From NCBI GenBank assembly GCA_033557835.1, contig JAWQRO010000241.1, forward strand, positions 1-46,853: a stretch of DNA of 46,853 bases, written 5' to 3'. Each line of letters begins with the position of its first letter. The stretch's first letter is position 1. The stretch comes from Helochares maculicollis (Eukaryota; Arthropoda; Insecta; Coleoptera; Hydrophilidae). The notes under the pieces were generated by a model that was given only the letters and a program-made list of their open reading frames with translations, ran no database searches and was not told the DNA's origin. Of the stretch, positions 22,033-32,392 are shown in pieces. The position numbers and the translations under genes are program-made.

Positions 22033-23628
22033 CTGGGTGTTGCAGAATTAATTTCCAATACTTAACCTACATGTTAAGAACGCCAATGTGACTACGACTA
22101 GGTATTTTCTAAGAATATATAGAAATGTTGAAAATTTGAGACTCCTGGCATAATTGAAATGACGCTAATAGACCATGCTGTGTTAAACAATATTATGCAG
22201 ACACAACGGCACCGATATTGCCATAAAAATAATGGCATCACAATCAAACACGTCATTAGATCCTTCAAAACCTCGAGATTAAATTTTTTTATGAACGCAA
22301 AACCGTCCTTATCAAAGAGAGACAGAAAAAGAACATAAACAGCCATTGGAGTCAAATTTTATAGCTCCGCGTTTTTTTGAATCACTTACAACAGAACGTG
22401 ACCTCAAAAATAGATCGTTCTGTATATCTACCTTCCGCCGCAAAAAAGGTGGTTACATCGTACATCGCAAACTAACGTAACCTTTATCTTTATAAAAATA
22501 CAAGCATCACAGTCAAAACAAAGCTTTAGATCCGTCAAAATCACATAATTAAATTTTTCAGGAACTCAAAACCTTTCTTATCAAATAGAAACAGAAAAAA
22601 GAACATAAACAATCATTAAAGTCAAATTTTATTGAAGCGCGTTGCAGAAGACAGCGCGTGACCTTGTGAGAATTTCACTTAATATTATCATCTTCGACCG
22701 TAAGGTGATTATATCTTGCATCGCAAACTAATTCATATTTGTAAAGTGAAACTTTACCCGTTCATAATTGCAATAATACGTCTTTGGGAATGACAAATTG
22801 CATATATTTTATGTGTTTAGATTTAAATGTAAAGCGATTTAAATACAACGCACAAGAATAAATTTGTGACCCGGCTTAACAGATATCGATAGAAGGGACA
22901 AATGATATTTGAGGAGCCGGAAACGTAAATAACTTGAAATAAACTATAATAATTATACGAAGATTCGTCAATATCAAATTAAGCAAATTGTAAAATAGTT
23001 ATAAATTGAATATCTTATTAGCTGGCGTTGAATTTAACTTATCGAATCAAATCAAAACTTTTGTAAACAAGTGAAGCTTTTCTTGCCTCTGTGGTTGTAA
23101 TTTATTGCTCTGGTTTTTTTGTAGGTTTTAGAGTAGTTTCTTATTTCGTATTTAATACGTTTAGGTGATTTACTTATTAACAAAAACTTCCTTCTTTAAA
23201 TAAAGCTTATACCTTTCTAGTTTAGCGAACTTACATAATCGTAAATAATGAATATCGAAATGAAAATATTAGTTAAAAATTGACCACATATGTGCTTCTT
23301 GTCTCTCCTCTTCGGTTGAAATTTAACTATTAACTTTTTTCTCTTGTCTATATTCTTTTTCAATAAGGTTTTTTTATTATTATTTCGTCTGTTCAAGTAC
23401 AGCTGCATTAAGCGTAGACAAGAAAGAAATTCTTTGAAATAGCAATAAAATTCATCTGTCTTCGACCAACAATGTCATAGGGAATTCCGCCAGTGGCTCT
23501 TAACATGTACATGTAACTAATATATCGGTTACTAATTATGTCCCAAAATGCAAACAAAAACCTTTCACTTATACTTTCTTATATCTGCCAACCGTTTAAG
23601 TTTTGTAACTTAATTTTGAAACAGGCTG
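22033..23628. mobile_element. non-autonomous TIR element with internal tandem repeats (copy A)
   Basis: A 1596-bp repeat flanked by TATA at 22029-22032 and 23629-23632. The imperfect terminal inverted repeats are about 35 bp: CTGGGTGTTGCAGAATTAAT at the left, CAGCCTGTTTCAAAATTAAG read inward from the right. A homologous copy lies at 37889-39281. No transposase-like frame exists in either copy, so it is a passenger mobilised by an enzyme encoded elsewhere. The superfamily is undetermined; a 4-bp TATA or 2-bp TA target are both compatible. Confidence 0.8.
22223..22740. repeat. two tandem units of about 260 bp inside TIR element A
   Basis: Unit 1 (22223-22491) and unit 2 (22492-22740) share blocks in the same order: ATAAAAATA, GCATCACA, TTAGATCC, GCAAAACC or CAAAACC, AAAAGAACATAAACA, GTCAAATTTTAT, CATCGCAAACTAA. 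The same duplication is present in copy B (units starting about 38087 and 38343). It therefore predates the spread of these two copies. Confidence 0.8.
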
Positions 23629-23632
23629 TATA

Positions 23633-25348
23633 CCGTGTTTCTGAGAGTTTGTTTTTTAATACACCTGTTTTTTGACTTTCTAGTACATATTTTTTTTTGG
23701 AGTTAATTCATTGTATTAATTTCGGCACCTTACATATGGTGGCTCAAATTATTAGCATTATTTAAATATATCAATTAATTTTTTAATCAGGTTCTGTAAA
23801 TTTCGGGATATTTCTCCAACTCAATATAATTTGCTATGACATGTTTGTCCTTAAAAGAAATGCTTGCGTTTTTAAACTTAGCCAATTAAGTTAAGTTTAT
23901 ATTGAAAATATTGAAAATTTGACTAATTTGGAGCTAGTAATGTTCATACTGAACTACAGAACATTTTCTAGACGCAATGAGGACTTTATTTTTATAAAAT
24001 GAGAGAATCAAAACTCGTCGCTAGATTCATCAAAATCTAGATATTAAAAAAATTAAGAAATCAATAGGTTTTATTTAAATTAAATAAAAAACGTTATTTT
24101 CCTTTAATGAGTAAAATATTAAGTGTTGACTAGCTAAATTATCGAAGTAACGATATCAGAGAATTCAGGCTCTAAATATCAAGTATATAAAATATATGAT
24201 ATCGATTGGATGTCAGGCACACTTTTCATGGAAAATGGGTAAATTATATATATTTTTTTTGTTTATTTGGTTGTTATAATCTAAGGAGACCCAAGTCCTA
24301 CTTTTTAGATTTACAGTTCAAGGGATTTTATGATATTTATTTTTATATGCTATATTAACTACTAAATTACAACGTTAGAGCAAATGATTTTTGATGGGTT
24401 GTGCCAAGAATGAGATACTTCAGTCGATATGCGTTGGTTGGACCTCTGCATGCAACAAATAACGTGATGATTTGAAACATATTGTTAATACAATTAAAAT
24501 AAATACATTTTTAGCAATATATCTGATGAATTTTAGACCTGCAGATTTGTAACTCACACATTTTGTTAAATCAAATCAATATTGTTTCACTGTCAAAATT
24601 ACAAAATAGGTTTGATCATATAGCCTTTAGCAGCTTTATGATAATTGACAGGATATCATTTTCAGAAGATAACTACTACCGTCACTACATAATATGATTA
24701 TTGTGTTAAATTAAAAAGCTTAAAATAACTTTTTGAATTTTAGTAGCCATGGAAATAGTTCGATTAATTTCTCTTGGTACAATACAAAATATTCAAATGA
24801 ATTGTAATCAATTACTTATTCCTACATTAGAGTCAATTAGTAGCTGTTTGATAATGCTTAGCAACTGCTGATTAATATGCAGATAAATTTAATGACATTT
24901 TCAAATCTTTTATAGACTTGTAATTTAGGAGTGTCCGTTTGGATCAATAAGATCATTGTTATTGCTAAAACCGATGTTTTATTTGTATTTATGTAACAAT
25001 TAAAATCAATACAATCTACTTAGATATGTTAGAATTGAACATATTAGCTAGAATAAAGAACCCAATCAGAGTCATTTAGTTATTATTTAATGTTGTATGA
25101 ACTTACAAGTGTGGAAAAGGGTATTTTTTGAGATGATCAATAAAAGTCGCCTGCATTCTATTTGCGACTTAGGAAGATTCCTATAGATTTTCAATACGTA
25201 TAATGTATTATCCTAGTTATTATTACGACAAAACATAAAAACCTACCGTTTCCAATTTCTATCATCTAGTACACGTTTAAGTTTTGTAAACACTACTGAG
25301 ATACTAAATACAAACATTTGCATACAAAGCACTGTTTTCAAAGCGAAT
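23633..25348. other. no gene seen
   Basis: AT-rich non-coding DNA. No exon, transposon motif or RNA gene recognised. Confidence 0.4.
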
Positions 25349-25558
25349 TTATAAGATTGGTGCAACTTGCATTTCTACAAATTTATTGTGACGTTCCTCA
25401 AACTCGTTGAATTTAACTGCCTCTTCTAATGTAGTATTAAAGAACAAATTATGTGGATAATTAATCCAATTTTCGCCGTTTACTGCGGTACTTATTCCAA
25501 CAATTGTGAGCGTACGACGTAGTTTGCGAATATTTAATAAGAATTTAAATGAAACTTA
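25349..25558 (-). CDS. orphan open frame, possible terminal exon
   Basis: On the minus strand a frame of about 69 codons runs from a TAA at about 25561 to the stop TAA at 25351-25349. It has no ATG near its start and reads protein-like: RKLRRTLTIVGISTAVNGEN, NYPHNLFF, FNEFEERHNKFVEMQ, ending APIL. AG occurs just before the frame (TTTAAG), so it could be a last exon. No family recognised and no companion exon found; a decayed fragment or chance frame is quite possible. Confidence 0.2.
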
Positions 25559-26175
25559 AACGTTTTGTGGTCTGGGTCGGTCGTTAAGGTTACTAAAGAT
25601 GCCTTGATAATGTGTGCAGAGGTTAATCCATTAAATTCTCCTCCACCCGTTTTCATCTGCGTATGGATAATCTAGCAGAGGGATCAAAATTTGCGGGCGA
25701 TTCAGACTTGGAATTTAATTTTTCATAGGGAACAGTAGCAAAGCGAATAAATACACACTATTTATGGGTAGTTCTGGCATGTGTGAAAGTAACAGATAGT
25801 CATTTGAAACTTCGTTATGATGTTCAGGTAAAGCAATTTAGGATAATGCAAAATGAATCGATGAAACTTAGTTTATTTTCAGTTAAAAGGTCTTCACTTA
25901 GGTCTCGTGAATATTTGACGCTGTGAAATTTCGTATGCCTCTCGCGTTTACCATTTAACTTGAGAATGCTCTGGAATATCGTCTATTGAAATATTTTGAA
26001 TATTTAATTACTTTCTAAGTATTTGACTGAACAGGAGAACAGGTCTCGTTTTATCGAGGGATGCCTGGCATATTACTGCTGCAAAACTAGTGCAGTCATA
26101 GTCACGTAAAAGTGGAAAAGAAAAAACAAAAATGAGTTGTCTGATTTCAATTTTATGTAACTTTATAATTTTCAG

Positions 26176-26225
26176 CAAAAAAACAGAAACATTAAAATGA
26201 AAATTGTGTTATTCGCGGCCAACGT
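26176..26225 (+). CDS. candidate short first coding exon
   Basis: A 50-nt segment framed by a good acceptor (TTATAATTTTCAG, AG at 26174-26175) and a strong donor (GTAAGTATTG at 26226). It carries ATG 26197 followed by KIVLFAAN and two bases of a valine codon. This layout, a spliced leader and a tiny exon holding a basic-hydrophobic signal-peptide start, is common in insect cuticle and other secreted-protein genes. The next strong acceptor in a compatible phase is at 27161-27162 (ACTTCGTTTCAG). Joining to it gives only ELLAAADVPLPFEAF and then a stop, a 25-residue product in all. Either this is a micropeptide, the true next exon is elsewhere, or the signals are fortuitous. Confidence 0.25.
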
Positions 26226-27782
26226 GTAAGTATTGTAAAAAATGTATGTAAATAGTTGAAAAATTACAAAAAATTTACAAATTATACAATTAAATTCTTT
26301 TTCTGTAAATGGTGCAGTTGCCTAATTAACGACAGTAAAAATTCTTTTATGAGATATTTTAGCTGAGTTGCGTTTTTCGTTGACCATTATATGGTTACTC
26401 CTTGAATATAAATAAAAATTAATTTTTTTTACAAGTTGAAAGTCATTGTATCTTATTTAAACAAAGGATTTCTTCAAATCTATATTATTATAATGCTTTA
26501 ATTTAAGTACTATTTAATACCGAATCTTTGGCGCTTCCAATATTATGAATTTATGTGGTAGTAAAGAAGTCATCTAAAGCGAGTTTGAAATATGAACTGA
26601 CACAGTTGTATGCATGGTAATTGCATTTTTAATACGAGGAACTTTTTAATGTTGCAATTCCGACAGACCACATAAATAACTATGAACGTGTCCAACCTAC
26701 TGCACCTCACTCTGAAATAAAATGTTTGTTCCAATTGTTTCGATGGCTGGAACAATGAAAATGGTCATGATGAATTACCCACCCTGTTTAAAAGCCATAC
26801 AAAACTCGCGTGTTATACGCGATTTTAATCTGTAGAAAATATTATCTGTTTTAAAATTCTTGAATTAGGGTGTTTTCTAGCAATCGTCTAGTTCTGAAAC
26901 GTTCTTTCTCGCAGATTTTAGATACTATATAAAGTGCCGTGACAAATAAAGCTGCAGTTTAATTTTTATGTCGAAACGATTTTATAAAGACTACTACTTG
27001 TTTAGGTAAAGGGTGCAGAAACTAAAGTAATGCTTTTAAAGTTGCAAAATTGCTAGTTGCAGCGGTAGTTTTTTATTTTCATTTCAGCACTTTATTTCTA
27101 AAAATATCCATTCGCTCGCATAGATTTGAATTAATTTTAAACATACTTCTACTTCGTTTCAGGGAGCTGCTTGCTGCGGCTGACGTTCCTTTACCGTTCG
27201 AAGCGTTTTAAGAATATTGCTTTGTGCAGAAGTTACAATTCAGAAAGTTCTAAAAGCTTCTTTTGCATATAATACGCTTTTTTATGCTATGGAATATGCT
27301 TATCGCTTCCATTCTTTACGTAACTCCTTGAAAAATCTGCGCCGTGCAAAAACTGAGGGTGAAATTGAATTACATTCTCCATATTTTGTGTAACAGGGTT
27401 TTATGTAAAGTTGAAATATGGAACGATAGAGAATTTCGAGTGGAGATTTTTTCTTGTGTATTCGAGTACGATGATGTAAAATATGCTACTTTACAGGATA
27501 TTTGCTAAGATATATTTCTTCAAAAATGGTGTTCAGCCATTTCAAACAGTAACTGCGTTTAATATCAATATATAATATGAATATGATATACTACGAATAA
27601 ACATTACTAATATTTTAAGCGGTTTTTATTGCGTATTTCTTATGCAAAAAAGTGAGTAAATTATAAATATTTCATAACGCTACCCATGGGTAAAGTGGGT
27701 TAATTGAAAATTTTGTATGTGTACCTATGCACAGTATGTCTACACATTTTCACATTTATCGAAAATTTATTTTTTTTTTCAG

Positions 27783-28122
27783 AACAGTCTGAATTTGTCT
27801 GAAGGACGTGTTAAACTGCAACATATCAACGGTTGAGCACCTGTAAGGAAAATGCTGCCTCATACGGTTATGTCAATTATATGAGTAGAGACCATAGTAG
27901 AGTAGAATAGGGTGGGGAGATCATCATTTACTCTTTGCTGACTGCGAGTGAAGGGATGAAAGTAGGACGAAGGTCAAGGGCAGCATACTGAGCGGAAGGG
28001 GAACATCAATACTCCATCAACGAGTCCTTTTATCTCTTGCTGGTTGTCGTCCTCTAAAGTACAACGACAGAATGGCATAGTATGGGATGGAGAGGACGAT
28101 GAGGGCTCGACAAACTTCTTAG
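27783..28122 (+). other. possible non-coding exon
   Basis: A 340-nt GC-richer block bounded by a strong acceptor (long T run then CAG, AG at 27781-27782) and a good donor (CTTAG/GTAAGA at 28123). All frames contain stops, so if transcribed it would be untranslated or part of a long non-coding RNA. Based on splice signals and composition only. Confidence 0.2.
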
Positions 28123-29639
28123 GTAAGAAAACTTAATTATTTTGCTGTCCCCGCTTTTGCAACTTTGGATTAAGGTTTATATTAAATTCATTGTTAGGTC
28201 TCTTCAACAAAAGTGGGCTTAAGCGTGGGAGCCATTATTGTCGCTTCTATCCCGATTTAAAAGAATCTAAACAAACGATATTTCATTAAGCTATCTTTCG
28301 GCGATTTTTGAAGCTGTGTTAATTATCTGAAACGTTGTATATTTTTAATTAAGTAATTCGCAGACACTACAGTTAATTAAAGGCTAAGATATCTTTGATC
28401 AGTCTGCCTTTACTTTTTAAATTCCCTTTAAATCCAGTTTGAATTTGCAAATTAAAAGAAAAAAGAAAAATTTATAAAAAACTTTACAAACTTACAAATT
28501 TTCTGTAGCATTCATTATAAGTGAAAAAGCTACTGAACATGAAAGGGGTGCTTGCAGATTAACTGGAAATGTAATAAGTATTAGCGTTTTTAATGAAGGT
28601 TCAATTTGAGGAAATTGTAAACATAATTTAAAAGATATACTTTACTATCTTTGGAAACTAAATTAATTTCTTTTTATTATGAAAGAAATTATGTGGAAAA
28701 AAAGAGATAAACAGAATGTAAATTTATTTATCAGAAGATTGCCAATTTCCTAGAAAAATGACAACCAGAAATAAGAATTTTTAGTGAAACACAAACAAGA
28801 ACAAGCTCTTCGAATAAAATTGATACGTATCTTCCAAATATTTTGTTTTCCTGTTAACTTTGTAATTTTGGTACTTAACGTAAAATAACGCAGATCCACA
28901 TACAAGAAAATTCCTCATTGCAACTTTAAACTGCTACTTGAGGTGAAAAACAAATAGTGTGATTGTTTGTAGGTAGTTCTCAATTTTGTGGAGCTAATCC
29001 TATAAATTGATAACGGTTTTATTTATTACTACAAGACAACACCTATCCTTCATTATCGTTGCTCAAGTGTTGAAACTATAATGTATTGTTATTTTTTCAA
29101 AGAAGTACATTTTCAGTATATTCATGGCGAAATACCAAAATTTAAACATTAACTGTAAGTTCAAGAAAGACAATATTGAGTAACTAATGATACATTAACT
29201 AATTCAACTGCATTATAGATGACTTTTTAAAAATGTCTGTCACTTATGTGATTTAACAAGGGTATGCCTAAAAACTATTACATCTGCAGAAAGGTAAAAT
29301 TATCAGAATGAGTTGCCCTAAATTTAAAGTGTAGCGTTTCAAAAACCATTTTAAATGCTTGTTGTAGGAGAATAATTAGATTTACAGGACTATTAATATA
29401 CAATAGAAGTTCATGTAGCGAAAATGAAAAAATAATAAAAATAAAACATAAACATATAATTTAAAACAGCAGCTTATTTCCAGTCAAAAACAGTTTGAGT
29501 AAAACCACTATTTTTAAGAATGTTATTCCTTAAAGCATTGTTGTTTCGACGCAAAATGTTTTGCAAATTAAATTAACGAAATGCAAGCTAATTCTTTACC
29601 TGATGTAGTAATGACGATATAAAGCACGAATCTAAGGGT

Positions 29640-30830
29640 ATGTTTAGGAGAAAGAGGAGAGTTTTGCGTGTGAGTGATTGTGATTCCGATAAATCTGAAA
29701 GTGAAATTGACGTAACAGAAGACAACATAAAACCGTTCAACAATAGGTTCAGATATATAAATGAGAGGAATTTGTAGGAGGTCTGGGGATTAAATTTCTA
29801 ATCAACTGTTGTGAGATCATTTCAGAGGCTGTAAATTTGTTTATTTACAAAGTTTTGGAGCAAATATTAACAATGGAAACACCAAGGAATTATTTGTATA
29901 AATATAAAGGCATAAATGATTATTGGTCTGCTACCCTTCAAATTTAAAATTGTTTTGATGGATGACTCGAAATTGTTTTTAACATTTTTGCCTGAAAAGG
30001 CCTCTCGAACTTGCGGAGTAGGTACAATAATGAAATACTTTGCATGTATTTTTTGACCATGTATTTAAACTACAGCAGAATCTTTCTTTGGACGAAGCTT
30101 ATTGTAAAGGTCTGTTATTTCAAGTTGTTTCAACTCACGAAAAACAAATAAATACTGGATCAGCTTGATCAGCCGAAGAATGGTGTGTGGGTCTAAAAGT
30201 GGTTATATCAAGAAATTATATACTGCAACTAGTAATCAATTAATTTAGAATGTGAGGTACAATTAGGGAAAACAAAGGATCTGCAAAATTGAACAATATC
30301 AATCAATTATGCGAGGTTGTAAAACTAACGGAAAACTGAACTGGCGATGCAATTATAAAATCGGAATATATATCGAAGTTTCATAATGAAAAGGGTTGAT
30401 AATGCCGAACAATATGTTTCATTGAACTCAATTACGAGAAAATCAGCTAATTGGAGATAGAAGAACTTTATGTTTCTCTTTTAAACTGTGCAATTTATAT
30501 ATTGTATATGCCAATCATCGGAATAAAAGTGAAAGTTTGAAAGTTTTCTGGTGCACCTCGACGATAGTCCTATTTGCAGGAAGCTTAGCAAGTACAAGCT
30601 AGGCTTATTATATTTTGTAAATGTGATGTGTCTGAAAATTGTCTGAAAAACGGCGACAAAACAAAATAACAAAAACTGTAAGCTCAGACAAAAAGCAGAC
30701 TGGTCAAAAACGTTGCCGATTATGTAAAAACAACGATACTCAGTAAGATACATTACTTTGGCAACTTTCTTATGTTGATTTCAGCCCAGGGAACCGGTTT
30801 GAAGAATATTGTACAAGAAACATATTTTAA
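29640..30830 (+). pseudogene. piggyBac transposase relic 1
   Basis: A near full-length but heavily decayed piggyBac (PGBD) transposase. An intact 45-codon N-terminus (29640-29777) is basic then acidic (MFRRKRRVLRV, SDKSESEIDVTED), as in piggyBac proteins. Then come a DYWS-like motif (INDYWSATL, about 29912-29935), LQQNLSLDEAYCKG (30070-30110, the first catalytic Asp region), PKNGVWV (30174-30194), RVDNAEQYVSLNSITRKSAN (30393-30450, the third catalytic Asp region) and a C-terminal Cys-rich domain remnant KRCRLCKNND (30708-30740) with GNRFEEYCTRN (30790-30820). Stops and frameshifts throughout. TIRs and TTAA target sites were not located. Confidence 0.8.
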
Positions 30831-31151
30831 TTGTCCTTTATTATTCATTCTGTTTTAATTATATCATCCTTGTATTTATAATTAATAGTATTACAAATAA
30901 ATATTATACTCCTAAAATGTCTATTATTTCAAGTCGTCTGTATTTAGTATTTTGTAATAAGACAATGCAAAATCCTCACTCCGACTTAATATCCCAGGTA
31001 GAAGCTTAATAAGAATAATTTACTATATTAAAAGCGGACAATAAATATTACTCTAGTTGCAATGCCATCGGCTGACAATGTGTCCGATATATCGAAGTAC
31101 CTGAAGTATAATACAATTAACGAAGTTTTAATTGATGCTGGTATTTAATTA

Positions 31152-32390
31152 TTAGGAATACAAATAAGTTTCCGCCGTTTTAAGGAAGGTGTCGCGGATC
31201 GCGACTATCGTTAGAATTTGCAGATGATAACCGGCTTAAAAATTAGTCTGTTCGTTCTAAAATAACATAACCTTACTATATTAGTGACTCCGTGCTAGTA
31301 AAATATAATTTTCTTGAGCTGAAAATGTCTAAATTTGAACCAAGTAAGCGTCATTTGCGGGAGCTTTTAATTTATTTCTTTAATTTAAAAAAAATCTGTA
31401 GCTGAGACGCATCGATTGCTCGCAGAATCATATAATGAAGCTGCTTTGAGTGAGAGAACGTGTCGTGAGTGGTTTCAAATGTTTAAAAACGGTGATTTTA
31501 ATATAGAACACAAAGATTTCAGTGGAATGCCTAAAATTGACGAAGATGCAGAATTGGAAGAATTATTGGAGGCAGATTCGTCTCAAACACAAAAGGAACT
31601 TGCGCTCACATTAGAAGTCACTCAGCAAGCAGTTTAAAATCATTAGAAATGGTTCATAAACAAGGAAATTGGGTTCCATACGAATTGAAGACAAGAGATA
31701 TTGAGCGCCGATTATGCATGAGTGAAATGCTGTTAGTCAGTCATCGGGGATCAAATATGGATACATTACAACAACCCAAAAAGAAGAAAATCATGGGAAA
31801 AACCTGGCCACACGTCAATATACACAGCAAAACCGAATATTCACGGAAAAAACTCATGCTGTGTATATGGTGGGATCAGCTGGGTGTGGTTTATTACGAG
31901 TTGCTTAATCCAAGCGAAACACTCACTGGAGCTCTCTACCGAACACAATTGATGAGATTAAGCCGTGCACTAAAAGATAAACGCCTTCAATACTATTCTA
32001 GACACGACAAAATAATTTTACTCCATGATAATGCTGCATGTAGCGGTTCCGGTGAAAAACTATTTGAAAACACTAGATTGGGAAGTGTTATCCTACCCGC
32101 CATATTTACCAGACATAGCTCCATCCGACTATTATCTGTTCCGGTCAATTGCACATGCTCTGTCGGAGCAGCGGTTCACAATATATAAAGATACAAAAAA
32201 TTGGGTTGATACGTGGATAGCCTCAAAAGATAAGGAGTTCTTCAGATGTAGAATCCGAATGCTGCCTGAGAGATGGGAAAAAGCGGTTGCTAGTGATGGG
32301 CAATAGATTTAATAAACTTAAACTACCGTTCTGTTATAATAACTATTAAATTTTTTATAAAAAACGTCGGAAACTTATTTGAACTCCTTA
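31152..32390 (+). mobile_element. full-length mariner transposon, irritans-like
   Basis: A 1239-bp element with inverted terminal repeats TTAGGAATACAAATAAGTTT at the left and TAAGGAGTTCAAATAAGTTT read inward from 32390. TA flanks at 31150-31151 and 32391-32392. Both ITRs share the inner block CAAATAAGTTTCCG.CGTTTT. It is a different lineage from the Mos1-like and mellifera-like copies in this window. Confidence 0.93.
31325..32306 (+). pseudogene. irritans-like mariner transposase, decayed
   Basis: Starts at ATG 31325 (MSKFEPSKRHLRELLIYFF) and ends at TAG 32304-32306 after VASDGQ. A frameshift near 31395-31400, a one-base loss near 31635, and a small deletion before the first catalytic box break the frame. 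Landmarks: SERTCREWFQMFKNGDFN (HTH), QGNWVPYELKTRDIERR, GDQIWIHYNNPKKKKSW (first Asp; the usual GDEKW altered to GDQIW), KLMLCIWWDQLGVVYYELLN, ILLHDNA (second Asp), PDIAPSDYYLF (third Asp), RMLPERWEK. The order and wording fit an irritans-group mariner. Confidence 0.9.
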
Positions 32391-32392
32391 TA

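Larger units (their letters stand above)
25562..29639. other. mostly non-coding; two possible exons listed separately
   Basis: AT-rich with scattered splice-like signals. Two candidate exons (26176-26225 with 27163 onward, and 27783-28122) are described separately. Apart from these I see no supported gene. Confidence 0.4.

Noticed and set aside
22098..22355. 85-codon minus-strand frame and the 95-codon plus frame at 38601-38888
   Set aside because: Both lie inside the TIR element copies and are not conserved as frames between the two copies.
22223..22740. Tandem repeats considered as a CRISPR-like array or satellite
   Set aside because: Only two diverged units, present identically arranged in both transposon copies, with no spacer structure; the genome is eukaryotic.
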